A DNA stretch of 29,847 nt, from contig NZ_CAMKXG010000009.1 in NCBI RefSeq assembly GCF_946477055.1, positions 1-29,847 of the forward strand. The letters are read 5' to 3'. The notes beneath the pieces are model-generated. The model ran no database searches, was not told the DNA's origin, and was given only the letters and a program-made list of their open reading frames with translations. The first letter of the stretch is position 1; each line of letters starts with the position of its first letter. Source of the DNA: Lonsdalea britannica (GTDB lineage: Bacteria > Pseudomonadota > Gammaproteobacteria > Enterobacterales > Enterobacteriaceae). The translations under genes and the position numbers were made by a program. This document shows positions 17,968 to 28,319 of the stretch, piece after piece.

Positions 17968-17988
17968 AGGGCGGCCTGACGCCGCCCT
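17968..17988 (+). other. Intra-operon hairpin between sucB and sucC
   Basis: AGGGCGGC (17968-17975) and GCCGCCCT (17981-17988) form a perfect 8-bp stem with a 5-nt loop, 8 nt past the sucB stop. No U-run follows, so full termination is unlikely. It probably protects the upstream message from 3' exonucleases or partly attenuates sucCD. Confidence 0.55.
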
Positions 17989-18065
17989 TCGCCACCCAGG
18001 CCGTCTGTACACCGCCACTCATGAAATCGCGGATTTATCTTCAAATATAAAATGGATTGAACACC

Positions 18066-19232
18066 ATGAATTTACACGAATATCAGGCAAAACAGCTCTT
18101 TGCTCGGTATGGCATACCGGCACCAGAGGGCTATGCCTGCAAGACGCCACGTGAGGCGGAAGAGGCTGCCGCGAAAATCGGCGCAGGCCCGTGGGTCGTT
18201 AAGTGCCAGGTGCATGCCGGGGGACGAGGCAAATCAGGCGGCGTTAAAGTCGTCAAAAGCAAAGATGAAATTCGCGCCTTCGCGGAAAACTGGTTGGGCA
18301 AGCCGCTGGTGACTTACCAGACTGACGCCCACGGTCAGCCGGTACAGCAGATTCTGGTTGAAGCCGCGACGGACATTGCCAGCGAACTGTATCTCGGGGC
18401 GGTCGTCGATCGCGGCAGTCGTCGCGTCGTGTTCATGGCGTCCACGGAAGGTGGCGTAGAAATTGAAAAAGTCGCGCAGGAAACGCCTCATCTTATCCAC
18501 AAAACGGCGCTGGACCCTCTGACCGGACCGCTTCCGTATCAAGAGCGCGAGCTTGCATTCAAGCTGGGCCTCAGCGGCAAACAGGTTGCCCAGTTCACTA
18601 AAATCTTCATGGGGTTGGCCAAGCTGTTTCTGGAGCGCGATCTGGCGCTGGTTGAGATCAATCCGCTGGTCATCACCGGGCAGGGCGAGCTGCTGTGTCT
18701 GGATGGCAAACTGGCGGTGGACGGCAATGCGCTGTTCCGACAGCCTGAGCTGCGCGAAATGCATGACCCGAGTCAGGTCGATGAACGTGAGGAACACGCG
18801 GCGCAGTGGGAGCTGAACTATGTCGCGTTGGATGGCAACATCGGCTGCATGGTCAACGGTGCGGGTCTGGCGATGGGTACGATGGACATCGTGAAGCTGC
18901 ACGGCGGCGCGCCAGCCAACTTTTTGGATGTCGGCGGCGGCGCGACCAAAGAGCGCGTGACAGAGGCCTTTAAAATCATTCTGTCAGACAGCAAGGTGAA
19001 AGCCGTGCTGGTCAACATTTTCGGCGGCATCGTACGCTGCGACCTGATCGCCGATGGCGTTATCGGCGCGGTGGCGGAAGTCGGTGTCAGCGTACCGGTG
19101 GTGGTGCGTCTGGAAGGTAACAATGCGGAGCTTGGAGCGCAGAAACTGGCGGAGAGCGGTCTGAATATCATTGCTGCAACCGGTCTGGCGGATGCGGCTC
19201 GGCAGGTGGTCGCTGCCGTGGAGGGAAAATAA
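18066..19232 (+). CDS. sucC: Succinyl-CoA synthetase beta subunit (ADP-forming)
   Basis: With SucD it converts succinyl-CoA to succinate while making ATP, the substrate-level phosphorylation step of the TCA cycle. It is 388 aa, as in E. coli. It starts [23 protein letters not shown] and has an ATP-grasp fold: [63 protein letters not shown] and [15 protein letters not shown], ending near [19 protein letters not shown]. The ATG at 18066 matches the E. coli start; an in-frame TTG at 18057 is disfavoured. The Shine-Dalgarno is weak (GGA at 18054-18056). The stop shares one base with the sucD ATG. Confidence 0.97.
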   Translation: MNLHEYQAKQLFARYGIPAPEGYACKTPREAEEAAAKIGAGPWVVKCQVHAGGRGKSGGVKVVKSKDEIRAFAENWLGKPLVTYQTDAHGQPVQQILVEAATDIASELYLGAVVDRGSRRVVFMASTEGGVEIEKVAQETPHLIHKTALDPLTGPLPYQERELAFKLGLSGKQVAQFTKIFMGLAKLFLERDLALVEINPLVITGQGELLCLDGKLAVDGNALFRQPELREMHDPSQVDEREEHAAQWELNYVALDGNIGCMVNGAGLAMGTMDIVKLHGGAPANFLDVGGGATKERVTEAFKIILSDSKVKAVLVNIFGGIVRCDLIADGVIGAVAEVGVSVPVVVRLEGNNAELGAQKLAESGLNIIAATGLADAARQVVAAVEGK

Positions 19233-20104
19233 TGTCTATTCTGATCGATAAACACACCAAAGTGATCTGCCAGGGCTTCACCGGGAGTCAGGGAACGTTT
19301 CACTCCGAACAGGCGATAGCCTACGGCACGCAGATGGTTGGGGGAGTGACGCCGGGCAAGGGAGGCACTCAGCATCTTGGTCTGCCCGTGTTTAATACGG
19401 TACGCGACGCCGTTGCGGCTACGGGTGCGACGGCTTCGGTCATTTATGTTCCGGCTCCTTTCTGCAAAGATTCGATTCTGGAAGCGATTGATGCGGGTAT
19501 CGAGCTGATTATCTGTATCACCGAAGGTATCCCGACGCTGGATATGCTGACGGTGAAGGCCAAGCTGGAGCAGACCGGGGCGAAAATGATCGGCCCGAAC
19601 TGCCCGGGCGTGATTACGCCGGGTGAATGTAAGATCGGCATCATGCCCGGCCATATCCATCTACCGGGAAATGTCGGCATTGTTTCGCGTTCCGGTACGC
19701 TGACCTATGAAGCCGTCAAGCAGACGACGGACGTCGGCCTGGGCCAATCTACCTGCGTCGGCATCGGCGGCGACCCGATCCCCGGATCCAACTTCATTGA
19801 TATTCTTAAGCTGTTTGAACAGGACCCGCTGACGAAAGCGATCGTGATGATCGGTGAAATCGGCGGAACGGCGGAAGAAGAGGCGGCGGCTTTCATCAAA
19901 GAACACGTCACCAAACCCGTCGTCGCCTACATTGCCGGCGTCACTGCGCCGAAAGGGAAGCGGATGGGCCATGCTGGCGCTATCATCGCCGGCGGAAAGG
20001 GAACGGCTGACGAGAAGTTCGCCGCGCTGGAAGCGGCTGGTGTTAAGACGGTACGCAGCCTGGCAGATATCGGTGAAGCAATAAAAAGCGTTATCGCCCG
20101 CTAA
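19232..20104 (+). CDS. sucD: Succinyl-CoA synthetase alpha subunit
   Basis: CoA-binding subunit that carries the phospho-histidine of succinyl-CoA synthetase. It is 290 aa against 289 in E. coli and opens [29 protein letters not shown]. The CoA-binding Rossmann domain contains [21 protein letters not shown] and [13 protein letters not shown]. The middle part has [20 protein letters not shown] and [11 protein letters not shown], and the phosphorylated histidine is in [18 protein letters not shown] (near residue 247). The TAATG overlap with sucC gives equimolar coupled synthesis. It is last in the sdh-suc transcript and is followed by a strong terminator. Confidence 0.98.
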   Translation: MSILIDKHTKVICQGFTGSQGTFHSEQAIAYGTQMVGGVTPGKGGTQHLGLPVFNTVRDAVAATGATASVIYVPAPFCKDSILEAIDAGIELIICITEGIPTLDMLTVKAKLEQTGAKMIGPNCPGVITPGECKIGIMPGHIHLPGNVGIVSRSGTLTYEAVKQTTDVGLGQSTCVGIGGDPIPGSNFIDILKLFEQDPLTKAIVMIGEIGGTAEEEAAAFIKEHVTKPVVAYIAGVTAPKGKRMGHAGAIIAGGKGTADEKFAALEAAGVKTVRSLADIGEAIKSVIAR

Positions 20105-20151
20105 CGTGACGAGACTGTCGTTGCATTAACACGACAACAGTCACACGCAGG

Positions 20152-20181
20152 AAAAGGCCATCTTCGGATGGCTTTTTTTTT
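20152..20181 (+). terminator. Intrinsic terminator of the sdh-suc operon
   Basis: GCCATC (20157-20162), a TTCG tetraloop and GATGGC (20167-20172) are followed by nine T residues (20173-20181). The AAAA before the stem can pair with the first Ts. It starts about 50 nt after the sucD stop and has the textbook rho-independent form. Confidence 0.93.
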
Positions 20182-20804
20182 ATGTTTGAGCCTGACGAAT
20201 ATTTAATGGGAATAACACTCATTTGTAAAAATAACAGTGTGGCAACAACATAAACCAGTAAATATAAAAATAAGCAATCATAAAGAAACAAAAATGCAGC
20301 AAATACCCTGAATAATAAATCATCAAATATTAATTATTGAAACCTCGCAGTCACGTCAAATTAACAATCCACGCTCAATGAAAATGGAATGTGTCACGCT
20401 GTTAACGTTAGAGGCGAATATTGCGCCAGGTCAAAAAATACAGGGTGGATATCTTCGTCAAAATACGCTTAAATTGCGCCCGATCAATTATCTGTCAAAG
20501 GTATGTGATTGCGAAAAAAGGGGTTGAGTCAAAACTCCAACTGGCGTCACGTAAAAACCTATTTATTACAGGGGATTGTAGGCGTAATATACCGGTCACT
20601 CTGTTTTAGGTACGATATTGGTAATTTTCATAACCTTTCTTAGGCTTATTTTAATTAGACATATTGTCGTGGCGTGATTCGCGTCATGCGATGTTTAAGC
20701 CTGTGTTCAGCAATTTGTTGTGTTCTTTTAGGGTATTGCAGCCGTTGTTCAACGGATTGCCTCTACTGCGAGCGAAACCTTCCTGCGAGGAGCAAGGAGT
20801 CAAG
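20182..20804 (+). promoter_or_regulatory. Long AT-rich region upstream of cydA
   Basis: This region of more than 600 nt holds no gene I can support. It is rich in A/T runs and GTTAA/TTAAT elements (for example ATTAACAATCC near 20360 and GTTAACGTTA at 20401), as expected for ArcA, FNR and H-NS control of cydAB known in E. coli. TTGGTA and TAGGCT near 20618-20646 could form a promoter with a 17-bp spacer, but other choices exist. The segment from 20664 to 20804 is open in frame with cydA but is most likely leader RNA. E. coli carries mngRAB between sucD and cydA; those genes are not here. Confidence 0.45.
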
Positions 20805-22373
20805 ATGTTTGATATAGTCGAACTGTCACGTTTACAGTTTGCCTTGACAGCAATGTACCATTTTCTGTTTGTGCCACTAACGCTGGGAATGGCGTTCCTG
20901 CTGGCAATCATGGAAACGGTCTACGTACTGTCTGGCAAACAAATTTATAAAGATATGACCAAGTTCTGGGGCAAGCTGTTTGCGATCAACTTCGCACTCG
21001 GCGTGGCTACCGGGCTGACCATGGAGTTCCAGTTCGGGACCAACTGGTCTTACTTCTCTCACTATGTCGGTGATATCTTCGGGGCTCCACTGGCTATCGA
21101 AGGTCTGATGGCGTTTTTCCTGGAGTCCACCTTCGTTGGGTTGTTCTTCTTCGGCTGGGATCGCCTGAGTAAAGTGCAGCATATGGCAGTGACCTGGCTG
21201 GTCGCTCTGGGTTCCAACTTCTCCGCGTTGTGGATTCTGATCGCCAACGGCTGGATGCAAAACCCTATCGCCTCCGACTTCAACTTCGAAACCATGCGCA
21301 TGGAGATGGTGAGTTTTGCGACTCTGGTCTTCAACCCTGTTGCGCAGGTGAAATTCGTGCATACGGTTGCCGCCGGTTACTGTACGGGCGCGATGTTCAT
21401 TCTGGGTATCAGCTCTTACTATCTGCTGAAAGGCCGCGATATCGCGTTCGCCAAGCGTTCATTCGCTATCGCTGCGAGCTTCGGCATGGCCTCCGTGCTT
21501 TCCGTTATCGTGCTGGGTGACGAATCCGGTTACGAAATGGGCGACGTTCAGAAAACCAAGCTGGCAGCAATTGAAGCCGAATGGGAAACACAGCCCGCTC
21601 CGGCCGCGTTCACCCTGTTCGGTCTGCCGGATCAGGAAGCCAGAGAGAACAAATACGCGATTCAGGTTCCTTATGTTCTGGGTCTGATCGCGACGCGTTC
21701 CACGGATAAAACCGTGACCGGGCTGAAAGAGTTGATGGAGCAGCACGAAGTGCGCATCCGTAACGGGATGAACGCCTATCATCTGCTCGAGCAGCTGCGT
21801 GCGGGCAACACTGACCCTGCGGTTCGCGAAGCCTTTAACGCCAGCAAGCAGGATCTTGGATACGGCATGCTGCTGAAACGTTATACGCCGCAGGTTTCCG
21901 ATGCGTCCGAAGCGCAGATCCAACTGGCGGTGAAAGACTCTATTCCTCACGTCGCGCCGCTGTACTTCTCGTTCCGCATCATGGTGGCCTGTGGGATTCT
22001 GATGCTGATCATCATTGGTCTTTCTTTCTGGACCGTGCTGCGCAACAAGATTGGTCAGCGTAAATGGCTGCATCGTGCCGCGCTGTACGGCATTCCGTTG
22101 CCGTGGATCGCCGTGGAAGCGGGATGGTTTGTCGCAGAATATGGTCGTCAGCCTTGGGCGATTGGCGAAGTGTTGCCGACCTCTGTCGCCAACTCATCGC
22201 TGACAGCAGGCGATCTGCTGTTCTCCATGGGATTGATTTGCGGTCTGTACACGCTGTTCCTCGTCGCGGAAATGTACCTGATGTTCAAGTATGCGCGTCT
22301 GGGTCCAAGCAGCCTGAAAACGGGCGCATATCACTTTGAACAGCCGACCACCGCTGCGCCGGAAGCACGGTAA
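20805..22373 (+). CDS. cydA: Cytochrome bd-I ubiquinol oxidase subunit I
   Basis: Haem-bearing subunit of the high-affinity terminal oxidase that reduces O2 with quinol electrons. It is 522 aa, as in E. coli. It begins [28 protein letters not shown] with the haem ligand His19. A periplasmic Q-loop region starts around [23 protein letters not shown]. Conserved blocks [36 protein letters not shown] and [20 protein letters not shown] surround the haem sites. The ATG at 20805 has AAGGAG 5 nt before it and matches the family N-terminus, whereas the upstream in-frame extension (to 20664) would add 47 polar or cysteine-containing residues before the first helix. cydB follows after 12 nt. Confidence 0.97.
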   Translation: MFDIVELSRLQFALTAMYHFLFVPLTLGMAFLLAIMETVYVLSGKQIYKDMTKFWGKLFAINFALGVATGLTMEFQFGTNWSYFSHYVGDIFGAPLAIEGLMAFFLESTFVGLFFFGWDRLSKVQHMAVTWLVALGSNFSALWILIANGWMQNPIASDFNFETMRMEMVSFATLVFNPVAQVKFVHTVAAGYCTGAMFILGISSYYLLKGRDIAFAKRSFAIAASFGMASVLSVIVLGDESGYEMGDVQKTKLAAIEAEWETQPAPAAFTLFGLPDQEARENKYAIQVPYVLGLIATRSTDKTVTGLKELMEQHEVRIRNGMNAYHLLEQLRAGNTDPAVREAFNASKQDLGYGMLLKRYTPQVSDASEAQIQLAVKDSIPHVAPLYFSFRIMVACGILMLIIIGLSFWTVLRNKIGQRKWLHRAALYGIPLPWIAVEAGWFVAEYGRQPWAIGEVLPTSVANSSLTAGDLLFSMGLICGLYTLFLVAEMYLMFKYARLGPSSLKTGAYHFEQPTTAAPEAR

Positions 22374-22385
22374 CAGGAGTCCACT

Positions 22386-23525
22386 ATGTTTGAGTATGAA
22401 GTACTGCGTTTTATCTGGTGGGCGCTTATCGGCGTACTGCTGATTGGTTTCGCCATCACTGATGGCTTCGATATGGGTGTGGGGATGTTGGTCCGCCTCA
22501 TGGGCCGCAGCGACGTTGAACGTCGTGTGATGATTAACTCCATCGCGCCTCACTGGGACGGCAACCAGGTCTGGCTGATCACGGCGGGGGGCGCGCTGTT
22601 TGCCGCCTGGCCGATGGTCTACGCCGCCGCGTTCTCCGGCTTCTATGTCGCCATGATCCTGGTGCTGGCATCGTTATTCTTCCGTCCGGTGGGCTTTGAC
22701 TACCGTTCTAAGATTGAAGACGCTCGCTGGCGCAACATGTGGGACTGGGGCATCTTCATCGGTAGCTTCGTGCCGCCTCTCGTCATCGGCGTTGCGTTCG
22801 GCAACCTGCTGCAGGGCGTTCCGTTCCACATCGACGCCTATCTGCGCCTGTACTACACCGGTAACTTCTTCCAGCTGCTGAACCCGTTTGGCCTGCTGGC
22901 GGGCGTGGTCAGCGTGAGCATGATTCTGGCTCAGGGCGCGACTTACCTGATGATGCGTACCAACGGCGAACTGCACCTGCGTGCTAAAGGCGTAGCGCAA
23001 CTGGCGTCGCTGGTTCTGTTCATTACGTTTGCCCTGGCCGGTGTCTGGGTGGTTTACGGTATCGACGGCTACACCGTGACGTCGGTGATCAATACGGCTG
23101 CGGAATCCAACCCGTTGCGTAAAGAAGTGGTCCATCAGGCGGGCGCCTGGTTAGTCAACTTCAACCACTATCCTGTCCTGTGGGCTGTTCCGTTGTTGGG
23201 TGTAGTGTTCCCGCTGTTTACGGTGCTGATGGCACGCGTGGAAAAAGGCGCGCTGGCGTTCCTGTTCTCCTCGCTGAGCATTGCCTGCGTTATCCTGACG
23301 GCCGGTATCACGATGTTCCCGTTTGTTATGCCGTCAATCACGATGCCGAACGTCAGCCTGACCATGTGGGATGCCACATCCAGTCTGCTGACGCTGAAAG
23401 TCATGACCTGCGTGGCGATCGTCTTTGTCCCGATCATTCTGTGCTACACCACCTGGTGCTACTACAAAATGTTCGGTCGCATCACCAAAGAGCATGTCGA
23501 GCAGAACTCGCATTCCCTGTACTAA
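22386..23525 (+). CDS. cydB: Cytochrome bd-I ubiquinol oxidase subunit II
   Basis: Structural partner of CydA in the bd oxidase, 379 aa as in E. coli. It opens MFEYEVLRFIWWALIGVLLIGFAITDGFDMGVGMLVRLMGRSDVERRVMINSIAPHWDGNQVWLI, the CydB hallmark (GFDxG and PHWDGNQVWL). Several transmembrane helices follow, with PVGFDYRSKIED and the C-terminal MFPFVMPSITMPNVSLTMWDATSS. An AGGAG lies before the ATG. The gene sits between cydA and cydX in one transcript. Confidence 0.97.
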   Translation: MFEYEVLRFIWWALIGVLLIGFAITDGFDMGVGMLVRLMGRSDVERRVMINSIAPHWDGNQVWLITAGGALFAAWPMVYAAAFSGFYVAMILVLASLFFRPVGFDYRSKIEDARWRNMWDWGIFIGSFVPPLVIGVAFGNLLQGVPFHIDAYLRLYYTGNFFQLLNPFGLLAGVVSVSMILAQGATYLMMRTNGELHLRAKGVAQLASLVLFITFALAGVWVVYGIDGYTVTSVINTAAESNPLRKEVVHQAGAWLVNFNHYPVLWAVPLLGVVFPLFTVLMARVEKGALAFLFSSLSIACVILTAGITMFPFVMPSITMPNVSLTMWDATSSLLTLKVMTCVAIVFVPIILCYTTWCYYKMFGRITKEHVEQNSHSLY

Positions 23526-23541
23526 GTAAGGAGCTTATTTT

Positions 23542-23655
23542 ATGTGGTATTTTGCCTGGATACTCGGAACGCTTCTTGCCTGTTCGCTGGGCGTGATCAC
23601 CGCGTTGGCGATCGAGCACATTGAAGATGACAAAGCGGGTAAAGACGACGCGTGA
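23542..23655 (+). CDS. cydX: Cytochrome bd-I accessory subunit CydX
   Basis: A 37-aa single-span membrane peptide required for stable, active bd oxidase. It starts MWYFAWILGTLLACSLGVIT, almost identical to E. coli CydX, and ends with an acidic/basic tail (EHIEDDKAGKDDA). The length equals that of E. coli. It lies 16 nt after cydB with AAGGAG upstream (23528-23533). Gene finders with length cut-offs often miss it. Its TGA shares a base with the ybgE ATG, so the two are coupled. Confidence 0.96.
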   Translation: MWYFAWILGTLLACSLGVITALAIEHIEDDKAGKDDA

Positions 23656-23948
23656 TGAGTCAATTTATCCATCGTCTCTATAGCATCATGGACAAGGGCC
23701 CGTTACGGGCCCTTTCCCTGATCATGGCCCTGCTATTAGCGGGATGCGTTTTTTGGGATCCGTCGCGCTTTGCGGCGAAAACCAGCACGATGGCCGTTTG
23801 GCAGGCGTTTGTCCTGATGTGGGCGGTCTGTGCGGGCGTGATTCACGGGACCGGATTTAGACCTCAGCGACTGCGCTGGAAGGCCTTTTTCTCACCTTTG
23901 CCTGCGGCGATCATTTTGGCCGCCGGCCTGTACTATTTCTTCCGGTAA
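23655..23948 (+). CDS. ybgE: Cyd operon inner-membrane protein YbgE
   Basis: A 97-aa hydrophobic protein, the same length as E. coli YbgE, always found with cydABX; its molecular role is unknown. Three hydrophobic segments can be seen: LSLIMALLLAG (about 20-30), FVLMWAVCAGVIHG, and AAIILAAGLYYFF near the C-terminus. The shared E. coli block LLLAGC.FWDPSRFAAKTS is present. A lipobox-like L-A-G-C ends the first segment at Cys31. The ATG at 23655 overlaps the cydX stop by one base; a GTG at 23652 would add one residue. Confidence 0.93.
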   Translation: MSQFIHRLYSIMDKGPLRALSLIMALLLAGCVFWDPSRFAAKTSTMAVWQAFVLMWAVCAGVIHGTGFRPQRLRWKAFFSPLPAAIILAAGLYYFFR

Positions 23949-23970
23949 TCTTCGCGCTCAATCCCTTGTC

Positions 23971-24000
23971 ATGTGGGCCGTTTCTGGCTCACATTTATTT
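23971..24000 (+). terminator. Terminator of the cydABX-ybgE operon
   Basis: ATGTGGGCC (23971-23979) pairs with GGCTCACAT (23986-23994) over 9 bp with one G-U, around a 6-nt loop, and TTATTT follows. It lies 22 nt past ybgE and separates the cyd genes from the tol genes. Confidence 0.78.
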
Positions 24001-24022
24001 ACCAGCCTGTACATTCTCCCCA

Positions 24023-24051
24023 TTCCAAACCACAATTCTCTTGCGTATAGT
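24023..24051 (+). promoter_or_regulatory. Candidate promoter of the ybgC-tolQRA operon
   Basis: TATAGT at 24046-24051 is a good -10 element. TTCCAA at 24023-24028 is a weak -35 at 17-bp spacing. E. coli has a promoter before ybgC that drives tolQRA, and the ybgE terminator just upstream makes a promoter necessary here. Confidence 0.42.
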
Positions 24052-24088
24052 AGCCTGAGTTTTATTGCATGCATTGCTGGGATATAAA

Positions 24089-25176
<1,088 letters not shown>

Positions 25177-25188
25177 TCAGGAGGGAGC

Positions 25189-25614
25189 ATGGCACGTGTA
25201 CGTCGAGGTCGTCGGGAGCTGAAGTCCGAGATCAATATCGTCCCCTTACTGGATGTGCTGTTGGTGCTGCTGCTGATTTTCATGGCGACAGCGCCGATCA
25301 TCACGCAAAGCGTTGAGGTTGATCTGCCGGATGCCACGGATTCCAAAACCGTTTCCAGCGATGATAATCCGCCCGTGATTGTCGAGGTTTCCGGTATCGG
25401 CCGATATAGCCTGGTGGTCGATCATAATCGTATGGAGCAACTGCCGGCAGAGCAGGTGGTGGCTGAAGCGCAGTCTCGGCTTAGCGCCAATCCGAAAACG
25501 GTGTTCCTGATCGGCGGCGCGAAAGAAGTCCCGTACGATGAAATCATTAAAGCACTTAATTTACTCCACCAGGCCGGCGTGAAATCCGTGGGTCTGATGA
25601 CGCAACCGATTTGA
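25189..25614 (+). CDS. tolR: Tol-Pal system protein TolR
   Basis: ExbD-like partner of TolQ, 141 aa (E. coli 142). A short basic cytoplasmic tail (MARVRRGRRELKSEINIVPL) leads into one membrane helix with Asp22, the equivalent of the proton-path aspartate in this family, followed by a periplasmic domain (PPVIVEVSGIGRYSLVVD through FLIGGAKEVPYDEIIKALNLL). AGGAGGGAG just before the ATG is a very strong ribosome site. It sits between tolQ and tolA. Confidence 0.97.
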   Translation: MARVRRGRRELKSEINIVPLLDVLLVLLLIFMATAPIITQSVEVDLPDATDSKTVSSDDNPPVIVEVSGIGRYSLVVDHNRMEQLPAEQVVAEAQSRLSANPKTVFLIGGAKEVPYDEIIKALNLLHQAGVKSVGLMTQPI

Positions 25615-25670
25615 GCCGGTAAACAGAGTATGAGTGATCTATTTGGCCACACTGTATTTGGGAATGACTT

Positions 25671-26855
25671 GTGCTAAAGGGAAACGGACAAAACGATAAG
25701 CTAAAACGGGCTTTGATTATCTCGGCCGTTTTGCACGTCATTTTGATTGCGCTGCTGGTTATAAGCTCCTTGCACCAGTCAATGGACGCCAGCAATGGCG
25801 GCGGAGGCGGGTCGGCTATCGATGCCGTGATGGTTGATCCCGGTGCCGTTGCCGAACAGTACAACCGTCAGCAGCAGCAACAAAGCGACGCGCAGCGCGC
25901 TGCGCAGTTGCGTCAGAAGCAAGCCGACCAGCAGGCCAAAGAACTACAGGAAAAACAGGCCGCGGAGCAACAGCGTCTGAAAGAGCTGGAAAAAGAGCGG
26001 TTGCAGGCGCAGGAAGAAGCCAAAAATCAGGCGCAAGCGCAAGAACAGCAGCGTAAGCAGGCTGAAGAAGCGGCGCAACAGGCGAAAGAACAGCAGAAAC
26101 AAGCTGAAGCAGCGGCGGCGAAAGCCAAAGCTGACGCCGAGCAACAGGCTAAAGCCGCCGCTGAAACCAAAGCCAAAGCGGAAGCGGAACAGCAGGCCAA
26201 AGCTGCCGCGGCTAAAAAGCAGGCGGAAGAGGAAGCTAAGAAACAGGCTGCCGCAGACGCGAAGAAAAAGGCTGAACAGGAAGCGAAGGCTAAAGCAGCA
26301 GAAGTGGCTAAAGAGAAAGCTGAAGCGGACGCCAAGGCAAAAGCCGCTGCTGACGCTAAAGCCAAGGCCGCCGCCGATGCCGCGAAGAAAGCGGAAGCTG
26401 CGGCAGCCAAAAAAGCCGCTGACGACAAGAAAAAGGCCGCTGCGGCTGAAGCCGCCAAGCAGGATAGCGAAGTGGACGATCTGCTCGGTGGGCTGTCGGC
26501 GGATAAAAATGCGCCTAAATCAGGCTCTGCCGCGAGTAGCGGTGGTGCCGCTGGCGTTGGCAAGAATAAGAAAAGCGGGGCGTCCGGGGCTGCGTTGGAT
26601 AGCTATGGCAGTCAGATTAGAACCGCGATTCAGAGTAAGTTTTACGATTGGGAATCCTATAAAGGTCGGACGTGTACGCTACGCGTCAAACTGGCGCCGG
26701 ATGGTCTGCTAATCGATGTCACTACCGAAGGCGGCGATCCTGCCCTGTGTCAGGCGGCTATCGCTGCTGCCAAGCAGGCCAGGATCCCCAAACCGCCGAG
26801 CAGTGAAGTCTATGAAGCATTCAAGAATGCCCCGATAGACTTTAAGCCGCAATAA
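25671..26855 (+). CDS. tolA: Tol-Pal system protein TolA
   Basis: Links the inner-membrane TolQR motor to TolB and Pal at the outer membrane, and is a phage and colicin receptor in E. coli. It is 394 aa against 421 in E. coli. Domain I has one membrane helix with the S-x3-H motif (Ser18, His22) that contacts TolQR. Domain II (about 60-265) is a long Ala/Lys/Glu/Gln-rich helix made of imperfect short repeats. Domain III (about 300-394) is globular with KFYDWESYKGRTCTLRVKLAPDG and DPALCQAAIAAAKQARIPKPPS, whose two cysteines can form a disulfide. The start is GTG at 25671, as in E. coli. The shorter length comes from domain II. Confidence 0.96.
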   Translation: MLKGNGQNDKLKRALIISAVLHVILIALLVISSLHQSMDASNGGGGGSAIDAVMVDPGAVAEQYNRQQQQQSDAQRAAQLRQKQADQQAKELQEKQAAEQQRLKELEKERLQAQEEAKNQAQAQEQQRKQAEEAAQQAKEQQKQAEAAAAKAKADAEQQAKAAAETKAKAEAEQQAKAAAAKKQAEEEAKKQAAADAKKKAEQEAKAKAAEVAKEKAEADAKAKAAADAKAKAAADAAKKAEAAAAKKAADDKKKAAAAEAAKQDSEVDDLLGGLSADKNAPKSGSAASSGGAAGVGKNKKSGASGAALDSYGSQIRTAIQSKFYDWESYKGRTCTLRVKLAPDGLLIDVTTEGGDPALCQAAIAAAKQARIPKPPSSEVYEAFKNAPIDFKPQ

Positions 26856-26923
26856 AGCAGTCTAGGGTCGGGAAGGGATTTAAGATTATGACTATGGCCG
26901 ACAGACCAGATAATCGTGTTTTG

Positions 26924-26956
26924 TTGACATTGGTTTTGTTCACATTCTGCTAATTT
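26924..26956 (+). promoter_or_regulatory. Candidate promoter for tolB-pal-cpoB
   Basis: A perfect -35 TTGACA (26924-26929) lies upstream of TGCTAATTT (26948-26956), which has extended -10 form. The gap between hexamers is 21 bp, longer than normal, so the true pairing may use TTGGTT (26930-26935) or rely on the extended -10. E. coli has a second promoter before tolB. Confidence 0.42.
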
Positions 26957-26990
26957 ATCGCAGGTTAAGCGCCTGGATAAGGGAGATGAA

Positions 26991-28280
26991 ATGAAGCAGG
27001 CATTTAAAGTTGCATTAGGTTTTTTGATGCTGTGGGCGGCAGTACTGCATGCGGAAGTCCGCATCGAAATCACCCAAGGGGTCGATTCCGCTCGTCCTAT
27101 CGCCGTTGTGCCGTTCAAATGGGCTGGACCTGGCGCTGCGCCGGAAGAAGTTGCTGGGATCGTTGGTGCGGACTTACGCAATAGCGGCAAGTTTAACCCG
27201 ATTGATCCTGCACGTATGCCGCAACAACCGGGTAGTGCTGCGGAAGTGACCCCTGCCGCTTGGACGGCATTGGGCATTGACGCCGTCGTTATCGGCCAGG
27301 TGCAGCCGAGCGCCGATGGCTACGTTATTTCTTACCAACTGGTGGATACGTCCGGCAACCCGGGTAGCGTCCTGGCGCAGAATCAGTTCAAGGTCACCAA
27401 GGATTGGCTGCGTTTTGCGGCGCATACCGCTAGCGATGAAGTTTTTGAAAAGCTGACTGGTATTAAAGGCGCATTCCGTACGCGTATCGCCTATGTGGTT
27501 CAAACCAACGGCGGCCAGTATCCATACGAACTGCGGGTAGCGGATTATGACGGTTACAATCAGCGTCCTGTGCATCGCTCGCCTCAGCCGTTGATGTCAC
27601 CAACATGGTCTGCCGACGGCAATAAACTGGCCTACGTGACCTTCGAAAGCGGCCGTTCTGCGCTGGTCGTACAGACGCTGGCGAATGGTGCCATCAAACA
27701 GGTGGCCTCGTTCCCACGTCATAACGGCGCGCCGTCCTTCTCTCCTGACGGCAGCAAACTGGCGTTTGCTCTGTCCAAGAGCGGAAGCCTGAACCTGTAC
27801 GTGATGAATCTGGGCTCTGGACAGATTTCTCAGATCACCGACGGACGTAGCAACAACACGGAGCCGACTTGGTTCCCGGATAGCCAGACACTGGCCTATA
27901 CTTCCGATCAGGCGGGACGTCCGCAGGTGTATAAAATTAATGTCAACGGCGGTGCGCCTCAGCGCCTGACCTGGGAAGGTGCCCAGAATCAGGACGCGGA
28001 TGTTAGCAGCGACGGTAAATTTCTGGTGATGGTGAGCTCCAACAGCGGAGTGCAGCATATCGCCAAACAGGATCTGGTAACGGGGGCCGTTCAAGTATTG
28101 ACGGACACGTTCCTGGACGAAACGCCAAGCGTTGCGCCTAACGGCACCATGGTAATCTACAGTTCCAAACAGGGGATGGGATCCGTGCTGCAGCTGGTTT
28201 CGACTGATGGTCGTTTCAAAGCGCGTCTTCCGGCAACTGATGGTCAGGTAAAATTCCCTGCCTGGTCGCCGTATCTCTAA
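26991..28280 (+). CDS. tolB: Tol-Pal system periplasmic beta-propeller TolB
   Basis: Periplasmic protein that shuttles between Pal and TolA. It is 429 aa (E. coli 430). A signal peptide of 21 residues ends VLHA, with the mature protein starting [16 protein letters not shown], as in E. coli. The N-terminal domain runs to about 160. The C-terminal six-bladed propeller has repeated WD-like blades: [78 protein letters not shown] and [15 protein letters not shown]. The ATG at 26991 follows GGGAG. It has its own putative promoter and is followed by pal after 39 nt. Confidence 0.97.
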   Translation: MKQAFKVALGFLMLWAAVLHAEVRIEITQGVDSARPIAVVPFKWAGPGAAPEEVAGIVGADLRNSGKFNPIDPARMPQQPGSAAEVTPAAWTALGIDAVVIGQVQPSADGYVISYQLVDTSGNPGSVLAQNQFKVTKDWLRFAAHTASDEVFEKLTGIKGAFRTRIAYVVQTNGGQYPYELRVADYDGYNQRPVHRSPQPLMSPTWSADGNKLAYVTFESGRSALVVQTLANGAIKQVASFPRHNGAPSFSPDGSKLAFALSKSGSLNLYVMNLGSGQISQITDGRSNNTEPTWFPDSQTLAYTSDQAGRPQVYKINVNGGAPQRLTWEGAQNQDADVSSDGKFLVMVSSNSGVQHIAKQDLVTGAVQVLTDTFLDETPSVAPNGTMVIYSSKQGMGSVLQLVSTDGRFKARLPATDGQVKFPAWSPYL

Positions 28281-28319
28281 ATGCAAATAGCTATGATAAC
28301 CTTTTGAAAGGACATAAAA

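Noticed and set aside
20421..20609. 62-codon frame in the region before cydA
   Set aside because: It needs a TTG start, has no convincing ribosome site and no recognisable homology; the region looks regulatory.
20664..20804. 47-residue N-terminal extension of CydA
   Set aside because: The ATG at 20805 has an ideal ribosome site and gives the exact E. coli length; the extension is not part of the family and would precede the helix carrying His19.
26030..26480. Repetitive stretch as a DNA repeat or CRISPR-like array
   Set aside because: The repeats are imperfect, in frame and encode the Ala/Lys-rich helical domain II of TolA; there are no constant repeats with unique spacers.
26027..26563. 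Alanine/serine-rich frame antisense to tolA domain II
   Set aside because: It mirrors the Ala/Lys repeat codons of tolA; a low-complexity artefact.
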